DNA from: Streptomyces sp. SLBN-118
GTDB taxonomy: Bacteria > Actinomycetota > Actinomycetes > Streptomycetales > Streptomycetaceae
Assembly: GCF_006715635.1 (NCBI RefSeq)
Contig: NZ_VFNP01000002.1
Coordinates: forward strand, 2,418,001-2,482,000
Direction of reading: 5' to 3'
Length of the DNA: 64,000 nucleotides
The position numbers and the translations under genes were made by a program. Shown piece by piece: positions 17,801-26,440 of the stretch (its first letter is position 1; every line of letters begins with the position of its first letter). The notes below the pieces were generated by a model. The model did no database searches, had not been told where the DNA came from, and saw only the letters and a list, made by a program, of their open reading frames with translations.

Positions 17801-18422
17801 TGCCGAACTCGTCGATGACGAGGAGCAGAGGCTGACCGTCGGCGGTCAAAGCCGTGACGGCGCCGAGAATCTCCTTGGCCCCGGCGCGCTCTGGGTCGGC
17901 GCACGCCGCCAGGGCGGCGGCGATGGTCTTCGGGACACGTTTGCCCCAGCGTCGCGCCGCCGCGGTGTGCAGGGCACGGGCGAGGGTGGCGACGACGGAT
18001 TCGCGGCGCGCGGTGGCCACGCCGCCGAGGAATCCCTCGGGGGCGATGGCGTCGCGTGCTGTGGCAAGGCGCTGGGCGAGGGCGGGGCTGGCCTCTTCGA
18101 GGATGCGCTCGGCCTCGCCGCGCCGCTTGGCATCCCGCCCCAGCAGAGCGTCGATGATGTTGGACAGGGTGGATTTGCCGGAGCCGTAGGGGCCGGTGAA
18201 TGACCAGGCACGGGTGCGGCGTTGGTCGGCCAGGGCGCTCGTGATGCGCTCCATAACATCGACGGCCCGGGCGCCGACGTAGGGGTCGTGCAGGGCGTCC
18301 TCGACATCGCGCTCAAGGTTGGTCGAGCGCATCTGGGAGCCGACAAGTTCGATGCCGACGGGGAACTGCGGGGCGGAGCTCGCCGGGCTGCTCGGGGTCC
18401 GCGCGGGGGTTGCGGTGGTCAC
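14844..18422 (-). CDS. sspC: DNA phosphorothioation ATPase SspC
   Basis: A 1192-aa P-loop ATPase. Walker A is GPYGSGKST at about 77-85 and Walker B is LLLVIDEFG at about 199-207, followed by a long helical body without recognisable motifs. It overlaps both neighbours by 4 nt, so sspB, sspC and sspD are translationally coupled. Known SspC proteins are large ATPases in the single-strand phosphorothioation complex. The related BREX BrxC family also has this layout, but no pglZ, brxL or other BREX gene is present. Confidence 0.8.
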   Translation of the reverse strand: MTTATPARTPSSPASSAPQFPVGIELVGSQMRSTNLERDVEDALHDPYVGARAVDVMERITSALADQRRTRAWSFTGPYGSGKSTLSNIIDALLGRDAKRRGEAERILEEASPALAQRLATARDAIAPEGFLGGVATARRESVVATLARALHTAAARRWGKRVPKTIAAALAACADPERAGAKEILGAVTALTADGQPLLLVIDEFGKTLEHLAGHNEFADAQHDLFLLQELAERAAGPNGLPVYLMTLQHLSFMDYASRSSELKTREWAKIQGRFEDITFVPHHGDSLHLLRRRLDRSAVNSAGQALITASAEASADIWTQHGLGVLAELGPDHFADLYPLHPITALAAPILAAQIGQHDRSLSGFLNSGEPNTIRHSLSRHSTQKAEHASTVRLPQLYDYFLNSGRTTLLASANASRWIEVDSRIRDANGLPDADQDVLKTIGVLNLIDSDGALSATAPMIHFALHDPTDVADSDAFQALEERLADLVRRGFVVHREFSGEYRVWQGTDVDIDGRLKEIISRFDDASVINRLGSLVPQAFVAGRHSQVTGMMRVFYTAVSGPETKSVAAPDELKEPADGLVVFHLGTDADRPDVHSPLPVLIGTTPHPDVVLTTATYLVALKELSNQQDIDHVARREVIERLVQAEAELLELLQYAFYPPSSEASWSLWHTGIAPGEEPAASGLTARSLSGLVSLACESVYPHTPHIRNEMLGRHVLTSQAAQARGILLTAMLSSSGEENLGFGGGYKAERAMYSGVLAYLGLHRENGVAQAESQQESLLPYGFSPPGEGHEHAQPAWNALNEVLTSATERVSIEEVIRVLMSPPFGLKAGVVPVFLIPALVIRRHDIALFEEGTYLPRLTIDVVERLVKGPARFSVKYTPAGDGQRGSIIKKLMVSLGVEAPRSKALRNPDLLSVASALIVRVADLHKYARTTKNISADARTVRTTIVGALDPDDLIFHALPKALGLPEIPARTRANAEAANIHVERLTAAADELVAIDSKLRAEVISVLAQEFRLPAELPELRAQLAARLRGFAGAVLTPELRGFVDFVLSDSLEDDDWLEPIVVRLTNSALGDWDDHEAEVFPQKARSMAAALDRVGHLHHAGKEVRGREEKLDAQLLTLTDSAGVEQRTLIYVPEQARSEASSLAADVLKQAEKALGPDGARILLAALAQRVTDAATAASERKAQG

Positions 18423-19522
18423 GCGGTCTCCTCAGCAAAGAGCATCTCGGTGGTGTCGGTGGCGTCCGTGGCCTTGGTGGTGAGTTCCTTCTGCTCTGCC
18501 TTGGTGAGCTTGGGGAACTTGGCGGCCCACTCTTCACGGGTGGGGAAGCCCGGACGGCGGGTGACGAAGTCGTACTGCTCGTCGAGCACTTCCCAGGCCA
18601 GATCGAAGGGGTCGGCCGTGAAAGCGAGGCTGCGCTGTCCCACGGCCTCGGTCAGGTTGAGCTGCTGGTGGTCCGCAGTGACCTTCTGCAGCGCATTGAC
18701 GATCTCGTTCTCCCTGACGCGGAAGGCGCGCCCCGGGGAGCCCGGTTCGTTGGCGAGGCGGGCCACGGAGATCGAGTTGGCCTGGCGGGAGAACTTGGCG
18801 GCGTAGTCGAGGCAGGCATAGGCCAGGACCCGGGCAGGCAGTGAGGTGCGGTGCCCGCTGGTGAACTGCCACTCGGGCTTGCCGCGCGTTCCTACGAAGG
18901 TGAGCAGGTCAAGGTCACGGAAGGGGCAGGCGAGCAGGTCCTCGTAGCTGCCCGGCGAGCCGGCCTTCTCCGGGGCGCTGCGCGCATACATCTTGGTGAT
19001 GCAGTCGATGTCCCGGACGATCGACGCCTCTTCCGGACTCTTGTCGTAGGAGAAGTTCACATGCCGGGTGACCACCTGCGTCATGTCTGCGGTCGTAAAA
19101 CGGGAGAACGGAGCCAGGTGGAAGGCCGTGTACCAGGCCGGCGCGTGACTCTTGGCTCCGGGGCGGGAAGAGACCAGCCACCAGTGCAGCAGCCACAGGC
19201 TGCCCGTCTCCTCCAGATACGGGTCCGCACCGTCCTCGTCCAGAAGCCAGCGGGCTTCCCAGGTGGGATAGGAGAACTTGGCCTGTGTGCCCTTCGAAGG
19301 CGAGTGCTCGCGGGTCAGCTTGAACGCACGTGACCAGTAGCGCATGGCGTTGACCATGTTTTTGCCCACACCGAGCAACACCGGCGCGTCGGCCGCGAGG
19401 AACGCACCCTGGTCGCTTTTGACCTGCATGTACGCCTTGTGCAGCCAGCCGAAGCGGGGCGCGAAAGTTTCGTGTCGCGCGAAGGCAAAAAGGGCGGCTT
19501 CCCCAAGCCGGCTGTCTGACAT
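18419..19522 (-). CDS. sspB: DNA phosphorothioation protein SspB (DUF4007)
   Basis: A 367-aa protein that opens with the DUF4007 signature: FARHETFAPRFGWLHKAY, then DAPVLLGVGKNMVNAMRYW. DUF4007 is, to my knowledge, the defining domain of SspB, a DNA-nicking component of SspABCD. The ATG at 19522 was chosen because homology begins right after it and AGAGG precedes it; the longer frame upstream runs into the convergent shadow of sspA. It is 58 nt after sspA and overlaps sspC by 4 nt. Confidence 0.85.
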   Translation of the reverse strand: MSDSRLGEAALFAFARHETFAPRFGWLHKAYMQVKSDQGAFLAADAPVLLGVGKNMVNAMRYWSRAFKLTREHSPSKGTQAKFSYPTWEARWLLDEDGADPYLEETGSLWLLHWWLVSSRPGAKSHAPAWYTAFHLAPFSRFTTADMTQVVTRHVNFSYDKSPEEASIVRDIDCITKMYARSAPEKAGSPGSYEDLLACPFRDLDLLTFVGTRGKPEWQFTSGHRTSLPARVLAYACLDYAAKFSRQANSISVARLANEPGSPGRAFRVRENEIVNALQKVTADHQQLNLTEAVGQRSLAFTADPFDLAWEVLDEQYDFVTRRPGFPTREEWAAKFPKLTKAEQKELTTKATDATDTTEMLFAEETA

Positions 19523-19580
19523 CTGGGACCTCTCTGTGTCCAATGCGATTGCTCTAACGAGGTGGCAAACGAGGTAACGG

Positions 19581-20759
19581 TCAGCGGGGACCGTCGGCTT
19601 CGGCCAGCGCGGCACGAACTTGCGCCACGGCGCGTTTGACGGCCTGCGCGGCGTACTCGATCTCGGCATCCGTGGTGGCGTAGCCCAGCGAGAAGCGGAT
19701 CGTGCTGTCGGCGTCCGCCCGGGACAAACCCATCGCCAGGAGCACGTGGCTCGGCGTCGGAGCGCCGGATGCACACGCGCTGCCCTCCGAAGCGGCGACG
19801 TCGGGCATGGCCGCCAGGAGCGCGTCCGCCGGCACTCCAGGGAAGGTGAAGCTCGTCACGCCCGGCAGGCGCTGATCGCGCCGACCGTTGATACGGCATT
19901 CGGGCAGGGCGCCGGTCACCAGGTGTTCGAGGCGGTCACGCAGGGCGGCGACCCGTTCAGCCTCCTCGCCGAGACCGCGCGACGCGGCCTCGGCCGCCGC
20001 CCCCATGCCGATGATCCCTGCCACGTTCAATGTGCCCGCGCGCCAGCCCCGCTCCTGTCCGCCACCCACGAGGAGCGGACGGTGCGGGAGTGGGGTCCCA
20101 CGCCGTACATACAGCGCGCCGACTCCCTGCGGTCCGCCGAACTTGTGGGCGGACAGCGACAAGAGGTCGACGTCGAATTCCGCGACGTCCGCGGGCAAGC
20201 GGCCGATGATCTGCGTGGCGTCCGTGTGGAGGAGCGCGCCGGCTTCACGGGCCGTCTTGGCCGCGACGCGGAGGTTAGTGAGGACCCCGGTCTCGTTGTT
20301 CGCCGCCATCAGGGAGACCACTCCCCCAGGACGCGCGGCGAGGACCTGATCGAGAGCGTCGAGATCCACCAGGCCGTCGCCGCCGACCGGCAGGAGCGCA
20401 AGATCTTCAGGACTCTCGGCGGTGACCGCGCGAGCCGTCTCCAGGACAGCCGGATGCTCAACAGGGCTTGTGACGAGGGGCTTTCCAGCGGTGAACGCTG
20501 CCCGGAGAGCCAGGTTGTTCGCTTCGGTCGCCCCGGAGGTGAAGATGATCTCGCCGGGCGAGCAGCCGAGAAGGTCGGCTACCTGCCGACGGGCGACGTC
20601 GACCCGATGAGCCGCCTGCCGCCCCGGGGGGTGCATGCTTGAGGCGTTGCCGACCGACTGCATGGCCTCGACGACGGCCGCGAGGGCCTCGGGCCGGATC
20701 GGAGCGGTGGCGTTGTAGTCAAAATAGGACGTATCCGACCCATTCGGCCCGTTCGTCAT
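19581..20759 (-). CDS. sspA: Cysteine desulfurase SspA (DndA/IscS-like)
   Basis: A 392-aa PLP-dependent class V aminotransferase-fold enzyme. N-terminal SYFDYNATAP, HPAVLET, the PLP lysine in SAHKFGGPQGVG, a WRAGTLN segment and the catalytic cysteine in SEGSACASG are all present. It provides persulfide sulfur. As first gene of the ssp operon it would feed SspD. The ATG at 20759 (MTNGPNGSD) fits family N-termini; a longer start at 20834 is possible. The general IscS fold alone would not prove a phosphorothioation role; the operon does. Confidence 0.85.
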   Translation of the reverse strand: MTNGPNGSDTSYFDYNATAPIRPEALAAVVEAMQSVGNASSMHPPGRQAAHRVDVARRQVADLLGCSPGEIIFTSGATEANNLALRAAFTAGKPLVTSPVEHPAVLETARAVTAESPEDLALLPVGGDGLVDLDALDQVLAARPGGVVSLMAANNETGVLTNLRVAAKTAREAGALLHTDATQIIGRLPADVAEFDVDLLSLSAHKFGGPQGVGALYVRRGTPLPHRPLLVGGGQERGWRAGTLNVAGIIGMGAAAEAASRGLGEEAERVAALRDRLEHLVTGALPECRINGRRDQRLPGVTSFTFPGVPADALLAAMPDVAASEGSACASGAPTPSHVLLAMGLSRADADSTIRFSLGYATTDAEIEYAAQAVKRAVAQVRAALAEADGPR

Positions 20760-21209
20760 CTGCCACCCCGCCTCGCTCGTGTCGCACACCAATGTACTGC
20801 TGGTGGAAACCTTCTCCCGCATCCGGGGTTCCACCAGGAGCTCGCGGTGATCCTAGCCGCGAGCCGAGATCCACTCTTTGAATCACCCGAACGCGGGGTG
20901 TCGCAAGCCGCTTGCCGAACGAATGTTCTATGGCGCGCGCCTTACGCGCAATCCACATGCGGCAAGAGCCGTTCCTCGGCCGGGCAGACGGGCAGCGGTG
21001 TGGCCAAATGCCGTCCCTGGCTGGGCTATTCGCCTGATGGTGCTCCTGTTGTCAGTGGTCCCGATTAGGGTGGTCCGCACGCTTCATCGTCGCAGTAACT
21101 GGACGCTGAGCGCTGCTTGTTGTGCGTCGAGCTGGGGGAGGAACTTCACGATGATGGTCGGTCCGAGCGGCTCACGGCTCGTCGTCAGCCGCATCGGTCA
21201 GGTGAAGCT
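20760..21209. other. Divergent promoter region of the defence island
   Basis: 450 nt between the leftward sspABCD operon and the rightward helicase operon. No supported gene. Both operons must start here, so shared regulation is likely, but I could not place clear -10/-35 elements. Confidence 0.5.
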
Positions 21210-22835
21210 GTGACGACATGGTCACCGGGATTGCCCTTCGAGGCGCTCCTGGCAAACGCCCCCATGGACTACATCCGCCGGCACCTCGGCAAGGAGCTGT
21301 GCGGCCTCCTCGACCTCATCGAAGGGGGTACCGCCGGTGACGAGCGGTTGCGAGCTGTCGCCGCGATCGCGATCGATGCCGAGCTCCTGGTCGCCGACGA
21401 GGACGAGCGTGCCGCGCTGATCGGTCTCGTTCCCGCGCCCAAGCAGGGGGAGCTGGCGCAGCGGCTCGGGTCGCTGGGCGACCGGCAACCGCTGGAGTAT
21501 CTGCACTCGTTGAAGTGGACACCTGACGAGCGCAGGGAACTTCTGGAGTTCTTCGGCTTCACGGTCGAGCGCGCACAGCCTCAACTCCCCTCCTTCAAGC
21601 GGGAAACGGCTCCCGACTACGCTCTGTTCCCTCATCAGCTCCGCGCGGCGCGCCGGACCAAGGAGCTGCTGTACGACGGCCCTCGGCGGGCCGTGCTCCA
21701 TCTGCCGACGGGCGTGGGCAAGACGCGGACCGGCATGAGCATGATCTGCGACCACCTGCGGCAGCACGGACCTGCCCTGGTGGTGTGGCTGGCTCACGGG
21801 CAGGAGCTGCTGGAACAGGCCGCGACCGAGTTCGAGCGCGCCTGGAGCAAAGTCGGCGACCGTCCCCTGCCGGTTCTCCGTGTGTGGGGCAGCTCTTCCC
21901 CGGATCTCGCGGACGTGACCGACGGACTGGTCGTTCTCGGGCTGGAGAAGGCCGTCTCAATCGCCAGATCGGACCCGCAGTTCCTGCGCACGCTGGCCGC
22001 CCGCAGCACTCTGACCGTGTTCGACGAGGCACATCAGATCATTGCCCCCACGTTTCAGGGCGTGGTGGACGACCTGACGGTACGACATGACTCCAGCCTA
22101 CTGGGCCTCACCGCGACCCCGGGCCGCACCTGGGCGGACATCGCCAAGGACGAGGAACTCGCCGACTTCTTCTCCCGCCAGAAGGTCATGCTGGAAATCG
22201 AGGGCTACACGAACCCCGTGACAGCCCTCATCGACCAGGGCTACCTGGCTAAACCGATCATGCGCACGGTGGCCGCGGAAGCCGGCATGCAGCTGTCGGC
22301 CCGGGACCAGCAGAGCCTGGCGCGAGCGTTCGAGATCCCGGACAGCATCATCGCCGAGCTCGCGAAGGACAAGCAGTGGAACCTCAAGGTTGTCCAGACG
22401 ATCATGGAGCTGCTTGAGAAGCAGCACCGCCGCATCCTCGTGTTCGCGGCATCGGTGCAGCACTGCCGACTCATCGCATCCGTGCTGTCCGCGGCCGGCT
22501 TCGACGCGGTATTCGTGACCGGCGAGTCCTCCCCCAGACACCGAAGCGACGCCATCCGTCGTTTCAAGAGCGCGGCGCGACGCCCCATGATCCTGTGCAA
22601 CTTCGGAGTTCTGACCACGGGCTTCGACGCACCGGCAGCCAGCGCCGCCGTCATCGCCCGGCCGACCAAGTCCCTGGTGCTCTACAGCCAGATGGTCGGC
22701 CGGGTCATCCGCGGCCCCAAGGCCGGCGGAACCGAAACCTGCGAGATCGTCACCGTCGTCGACCCGGAACTTCCCGGGTTCGGCGACGTCGCCGAAGCAT
22801 TCACCAACTGGGAAGACGTATGGGAGACAGCGTGA
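21210..22835 (+). CDS. DEAD/DEAH-box (SF2) helicase, candidate SspF-like effector component
   Basis: A 541-aa protein. A roughly 135-residue N-terminal region of unknown type is followed by an SF2 helicase: Q-like FPHQLRAA, Walker A LPTGVGKT (165-172), DEAH box in VFDEAHQI (272-275), GLTATPGR, and C-terminal motif VI QMVGRVIRGP. The GTG at 21210 has AGGTGA just upstream and matches the domain start; a longer ATG frame begins at 21117. It overlaps the GHKL gene by 4 nt. With that gene and the PLD gene it forms an operon divergent from sspABCD, where phosphorothioation systems keep their restriction module. Confidence 0.75.
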   Translation: MTTWSPGLPFEALLANAPMDYIRRHLGKELCGLLDLIEGGTAGDERLRAVAAIAIDAELLVADEDERAALIGLVPAPKQGELAQRLGSLGDRQPLEYLHSLKWTPDERRELLEFFGFTVERAQPQLPSFKRETAPDYALFPHQLRAARRTKELLYDGPRRAVLHLPTGVGKTRTGMSMICDHLRQHGPALVVWLAHGQELLEQAATEFERAWSKVGDRPLPVLRVWGSSSPDLADVTDGLVVLGLEKAVSIARSDPQFLRTLAARSTLTVFDEAHQIIAPTFQGVVDDLTVRHDSSLLGLTATPGRTWADIAKDEELADFFSRQKVMLEIEGYTNPVTALIDQGYLAKPIMRTVAAEAGMQLSARDQQSLARAFEIPDSIIAELAKDKQWNLKVVQTIMELLEKQHRRILVFAASVQHCRLIASVLSAAGFDAVFVTGESSPRHRSDAIRRFKSAARRPMILCNFGVLTTGFDAPAASAAVIARPTKSLVLYSQMVGRVIRGPKAGGTETCEIVTVVDPELPGFGDVAEAFTNWEDVWETA

Positions 22836-24712
22836 CCGGCGAAGGAAACAACTACCGGATCGTCAGCCCTTCGCTGACCGTCAAGGCCATGCGCGACAGC
22901 GGCTACAAGAACACCGCCTACGCACTCGCCGAGCTGATCGACAACAGCATCGACGCCGAAGCCGCGCTGGTACAGGTCTTCGCCTGCGAGGGCCCCATCG
23001 AGGGTGCCACCCAGACCAGGTACCGGGTGGACAAGATCGCTGTCCTCGACAACGGCAAGGGCATGGACAGCGAACTCCTACGCCGTGCTCTGAAATACGG
23101 AGACGGTCTCGGCGACGACCGCAATCGAATCGGCCGCTTCGGCATGGGCCTGCCCAACTCCAGCATGTCCCAGTGCACCAAAGTCGAGGTCTGGTCGTGG
23201 AAGAACAACGCTGCGAACGCTCTGTACACCTACCTTGACCTGGACGAGATCACCAACGGGCAGGATGAGGTTCCCGACCCCGTACCTCGCCGGGTGCCGG
23301 AGTGCTGGGACGACCTGAGCGAGGTGCCACTGGGCACCAGCGGCACCCTCGTCGTCTGGACGAACCTGGACCGCGTCAAATGGCACAGTGCTGGGGCCAC
23401 CCTGCGCAACACCGCCGAGCTGATCGGTCGTGTGTACCGTCACTATCTGCACGACGGCTCCGTGGACATCAAGATGGCGCCCGTTCGCGACGGGAAGGTC
23501 CTCGAAGGGGACAACGGCGCTTACTACGCCGAACCCAATGACCCTCTGTACCTGATGGCGAAGACCGGAACGCCCGCGCCGTTCAGCAGCACTCCCATGT
23601 TCGAGCCCTTCCACATGGGCAACGAAGCGGAACCCGGGGTCTACCGCTATCCCATCACGGTCGATGGCATGCAGCACACCGTAACCGTGCGGGCGTCCAT
23701 CGCCCGGCCTGAAGCCCGCCGTTCCGACGTCTCCGGCCATCCGTGGCCTGACACTGCCAACCCCAACCGGGACCCAGGTGCCCAGAAGTGGGGGCAGCAC
23801 GCCCGTCGGAACATCGGCGTCTCCCTGGTCAGGAAGGGGCGCGAACTCGACCTCGATACTTCGTGGGCGATCGGCTACGACCCCGTGGAGCGGTGGTGGG
23901 GCGTCGAGGTGGACTTCCCGCCCGAGCTCGACGAAGTGTTCGGCGTCACCAACAACAAGCAGACCGCCGTCGTGTTCTCGTCACTCGCCGACTTCGACTG
24001 GTCGGCTGAACAGGACCCCGACGAGACGCCCAAGCAGTTCAAAGACCGCCTCCGCGAACTCGGCGACCCCCGACTGCCGCTGATCGACCTCGCCCAGTAC
24101 CTCAAGGGTCTCCTGGGCAAAATGCGCAAGAAACTGAAGCAACAGACGCTGGGAGGCCGGAAGGGCAAGAAGCGGTACGACCAGGACGTCACCTCCAAGG
24201 CCACGGACGCCGTCAAGCGCCGGCAGGAGGACGGGTACACCGGTACGACCGACCTCCTCGCCGAGGAGGCGACGGAATCCGACAAGCGCCAGGAGCAGCT
24301 CACCGCGCTGACCGAGCGACACCACATCGACGAGGACACCGCCCAGACCCTGGTCGACGAGGCCCTGGAGAACGACTGGCGCGTCCGCTGGATCTCCAGC
24401 CCCCAGGACTCATCCGCCTTCTTCAACATCGACCTGCTCGCAGGCATGCTCCAGGTGTCCTTCAACACCGAACACCCCCTGCACAGCAAGCTGATGGCCG
24501 TCCTTGAGGACGTGCCCGAGGACGCGAACGAGGCAGAGCTCCGCCAGCGACTCGCCCGCGCGACCGAGACCTTCAAGCTGCTCATCTTCTCCTGGGCACG
24601 GATGGAGGACGAGATCCCCAACAAGAAGGCGCGCCGGGTCATCGCGGATGCCCGAAGCGACTGGGGCCGGTACGCCCGTGACTTCATCGAGGACGGGAGC
24701 GAAGAGGAGTGA
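22832..24712 (+). CDS. GHKL/HSP90-like ATPase, candidate SspG-like component
   Basis: A 626-aa protein with a GHKL ATPase domain: N-box in ELIDNSIDAEA (Asn38), G1 box DNGKGM (73-78), and G2 box GRFGMGLPNSS (101-111), as in MORC/HSP90-type ATPases. The long C-terminal part is charged and helical. The GTG at 22832 overlaps the helicase stop (GTGA) and follows GGGAGA. It overlaps the PLD gene by 4 nt. Such ATPases act as nucleotide-gated clamps; here it probably assembles with the helicase and nuclease on DNA. This is inferred from family and context. Confidence 0.75.
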   Translation: MTGEGNNYRIVSPSLTVKAMRDSGYKNTAYALAELIDNSIDAEAALVQVFACEGPIEGATQTRYRVDKIAVLDNGKGMDSELLRRALKYGDGLGDDRNRIGRFGMGLPNSSMSQCTKVEVWSWKNNAANALYTYLDLDEITNGQDEVPDPVPRRVPECWDDLSEVPLGTSGTLVVWTNLDRVKWHSAGATLRNTAELIGRVYRHYLHDGSVDIKMAPVRDGKVLEGDNGAYYAEPNDPLYLMAKTGTPAPFSSTPMFEPFHMGNEAEPGVYRYPITVDGMQHTVTVRASIARPEARRSDVSGHPWPDTANPNRDPGAQKWGQHARRNIGVSLVRKGRELDLDTSWAIGYDPVERWWGVEVDFPPELDEVFGVTNNKQTAVVFSSLADFDWSAEQDPDETPKQFKDRLRELGDPRLPLIDLAQYLKGLLGKMRKKLKQQTLGGRKGKKRYDQDVTSKATDAVKRRQEDGYTGTTDLLAEEATESDKRQEQLTALTERHHIDEDTAQTLVDEALENDWRVRWISSPQDSSAFFNIDLLAGMLQVSFNTEHPLHSKLMAVLEDVPEDANEAELRQRLARATETFKLLIFSWARMEDEIPNKKARRVIADARSDWGRYARDFIEDGSEEE

Positions 24713-25605
24713 CACAGCCGGACCATGTCTGGCAGCAGATCGCGGACCTGATGGAGAACGCCACCGAGGAGGTGGTCATCATCGCCCCCTTCATCAAGAA
24801 GGCGATCTTCGAGGAGACCATCGCCGCGGTGCCCTCCTCCGTCCAGAAGATCACGTGCGTCACTCGCTGGACCCCGGCGGAGGTAGCCGCCGGGGTCTCC
24901 GACCCGGAGATCATCGAAGCTGCCCAGAGCGACGAACGCATTTCCATCGCCTTGTGCCCGTCCCTCCACGCCAAGCTCTACCGGGCCGACGACCGCTGTC
25001 TGGTCGGCTCCGCCAACCTCACCGGCAAAGCCACTGGACGCGTACCGAACGCCAACGTGGAACTCCTGCTGCAGGTGCCGGTCGACCACCCCGAAGTACA
25101 GCGCGTCCTCGGCCAGATCAACGCCCGCTCGACTACAGCCACACCCCACACAGCAGCCCTCGTACGGCAGCAGGCAGAACTCCTGAGAAGCGAGCGCGTC
25201 ACCCCGCCGTCCGAGGACGAAGCAGCCCCGTACTGGTTCCCGGAGACAAGGAGACCGGAGAACGTCTACGCCCTCTACAGCGGGCGCCATAAATTCACCT
25301 CGCTGGTCGAGGCCGGCATCGTGCGAGACCTGGCCATGCTCGATGTTCCCGCCGGCCTCTCTGAAGACGCCTTCAACGCTGAGGTCGAGGCCCGCCTGCA
25401 TGCGATCCCGGAACTCGGTCAGCTGACCGCAGACCAGCGTCTCAGCAACATCGAGCTTCAGCGGGCCATCGCCGAGCGGACAGGAGACACAGACGAACAG
25501 GCGCGCAGAACGACCGAGACGCTTGCGGCCTGGCTCCAGCACTTCGGCCGGTACTACACCGAAGTGGGCTCGTGGGAGCTGCGACCCGGCATAGAGCACG
25601 CCTAA
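24709..25605 (+). CDS. Phospholipase D-superfamily nuclease-like protein
   Basis: A 298-aa protein with one HKD motif: His87, Lys89 and an Asp at about 94-95, then GSAN at 100-103 (SLHAKLYRADDRCLVGSAN). One motif implies a dimeric nuclease. The C-terminal half is helical and unrecognised. It starts at a GTG overlapping the GHKL gene stop. As third gene of the helicase/GHKL operon it is the likely DNA-cutting part of an SspFGH-type arm that attacks unmodified DNA. The correspondence to SspH is inference. Confidence 0.75.
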   Translation: MTQPDHVWQQIADLMENATEEVVIIAPFIKKAIFEETIAAVPSSVQKITCVTRWTPAEVAAGVSDPEIIEAAQSDERISIALCPSLHAKLYRADDRCLVGSANLTGKATGRVPNANVELLLQVPVDHPEVQRVLGQINARSTTATPHTAALVRQQAELLRSERVTPPSEDEAAPYWFPETRRPENVYALYSGRHKFTSLVEAGIVRDLAMLDVPAGLSEDAFNAEVEARLHAIPELGQLTADQRLSNIELQRAIAERTGDTDEQARRTTETLAAWLQHFGRYYTEVGSWELRPGIEHA

Positions 25606-25679
25606 GATCACAGCCACGGCGTGGCCTGCCAGCACACCGCCGACGAACGCGACCACAGGGTGATGGGGAAGGCCGTCTC

Positions 25680-26339
25680 ATGGCAAAGGTACGCGTCCCG
25701 CTCCTCCTCGGGCACGCCGAGATTGCCTTCCTCTTCCACGTGGAGCGGCAGACATCCCAAAGATGGCGGACAGCGGGCACGCTCGACGATCCCGACCTGA
25801 TCGCATCGGGCAACCCGTACTGGCTACTGAGCACAGTCATGCGACTCGACGGCGAAGGCGACCGAAAAGCCGACCGAGAACGGCTAGCGACGTACAAGGC
25901 CGGTATCCCTCTCGGCTACGACCTCGGGGACAAGGAGCAACTCCCGGTCGTCGTCGGTATCCAGGAGACAGCTCGCGTGCTCGGCCAGGACGCACAGGCC
26001 ATCTCTCGGTGGCGCAACCGGCACAAGATCGCCGAGGCCGACCTGATCGTCTCCGGCTCTCCGCTCTGGCTCCTTGAGACGATCCTGGACGACGGGCGAC
26101 AGCGGCAGCGAACCATCGTGGCCTCCGAAGTCGCCGCGCTCCGCGCCGGACAGCGTGCTAATCAGAAGCCTCGTGGCCGAAGGCTGAGCGCCCCCGAGGC
26201 GCGCCCTCCTCGACAGTCACCGCCCGCCCCACGGACCTTCACCAGCGCCGACCAGGGCGCCGCAGCCGAGTTTCTGGCGTCCGTCCTGGCTCAGGGGTAT
26301 TCCGTCACCATCAAGGCAAAGCCGCAGCCCACCGCTTAG
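25680..26339 (+). CDS. Protein with two tandem HTH-like repeats, unknown
   Basis: A 219-aa protein. Residues about 9-54 and 91-137 are an internal repeat: each starts with a helix-turn-helix-like stretch (EIAFLFHVERQTSQRW and ETARVLGQDAQAISRW) and ends in a matching D-DLI-SG-P-WLLxT segment. This suggests a duplicated DNA-binding or DNA-reading module. The C-terminus is Pro/Arg-rich. The ATG at 25680 has GGGGAAGG upstream. It lies 74 nt after the PLD gene on the same strand and may be a regulator or DNA-recognition partner. Confidence 0.6.
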   Translation: MAKVRVPLLLGHAEIAFLFHVERQTSQRWRTAGTLDDPDLIASGNPYWLLSTVMRLDGEGDRKADRERLATYKAGIPLGYDLGDKEQLPVVVGIQETARVLGQDAQAISRWRNRHKIAEADLIVSGSPLWLLETILDDGRQRQRTIVASEVAALRAGQRANQKPRGRRLSAPEARPPRQSPPAPRTFTSADQGAAAEFLASVLAQGYSVTIKAKPQPTA

Positions 26340-26440
26340 CTAAGCCTTGGTCGCCAGCGCCCGCCGCTAGCTTCCACTGTTCACCGACGCAGTGAGAGAA
26401 ACACTTGCCCATCACCTTGCTCATCCATAGTATCTCTCAT

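Noticed and set aside
14014..20759. BREX or Dnd instead of Ssp
   Set aside because: DUF4007 plus a large ATPase and PP-loop gene could suggest BREX type 4, but pglZ, brxL and the methylase are missing; DndD and DndE homologues are also absent.
21210..25605. DISARM-type system
   Set aside because: A helicase and a PLD protein are present, but no DUF1998 protein or DISARM methylase is linked, while a GHKL ATPase is.
23875..25656. 593-codon minus-strand frame opposite the GHKL and PLD genes
   Set aside because: Shadow; the plus-strand genes have catalytic motifs and coupled starts.
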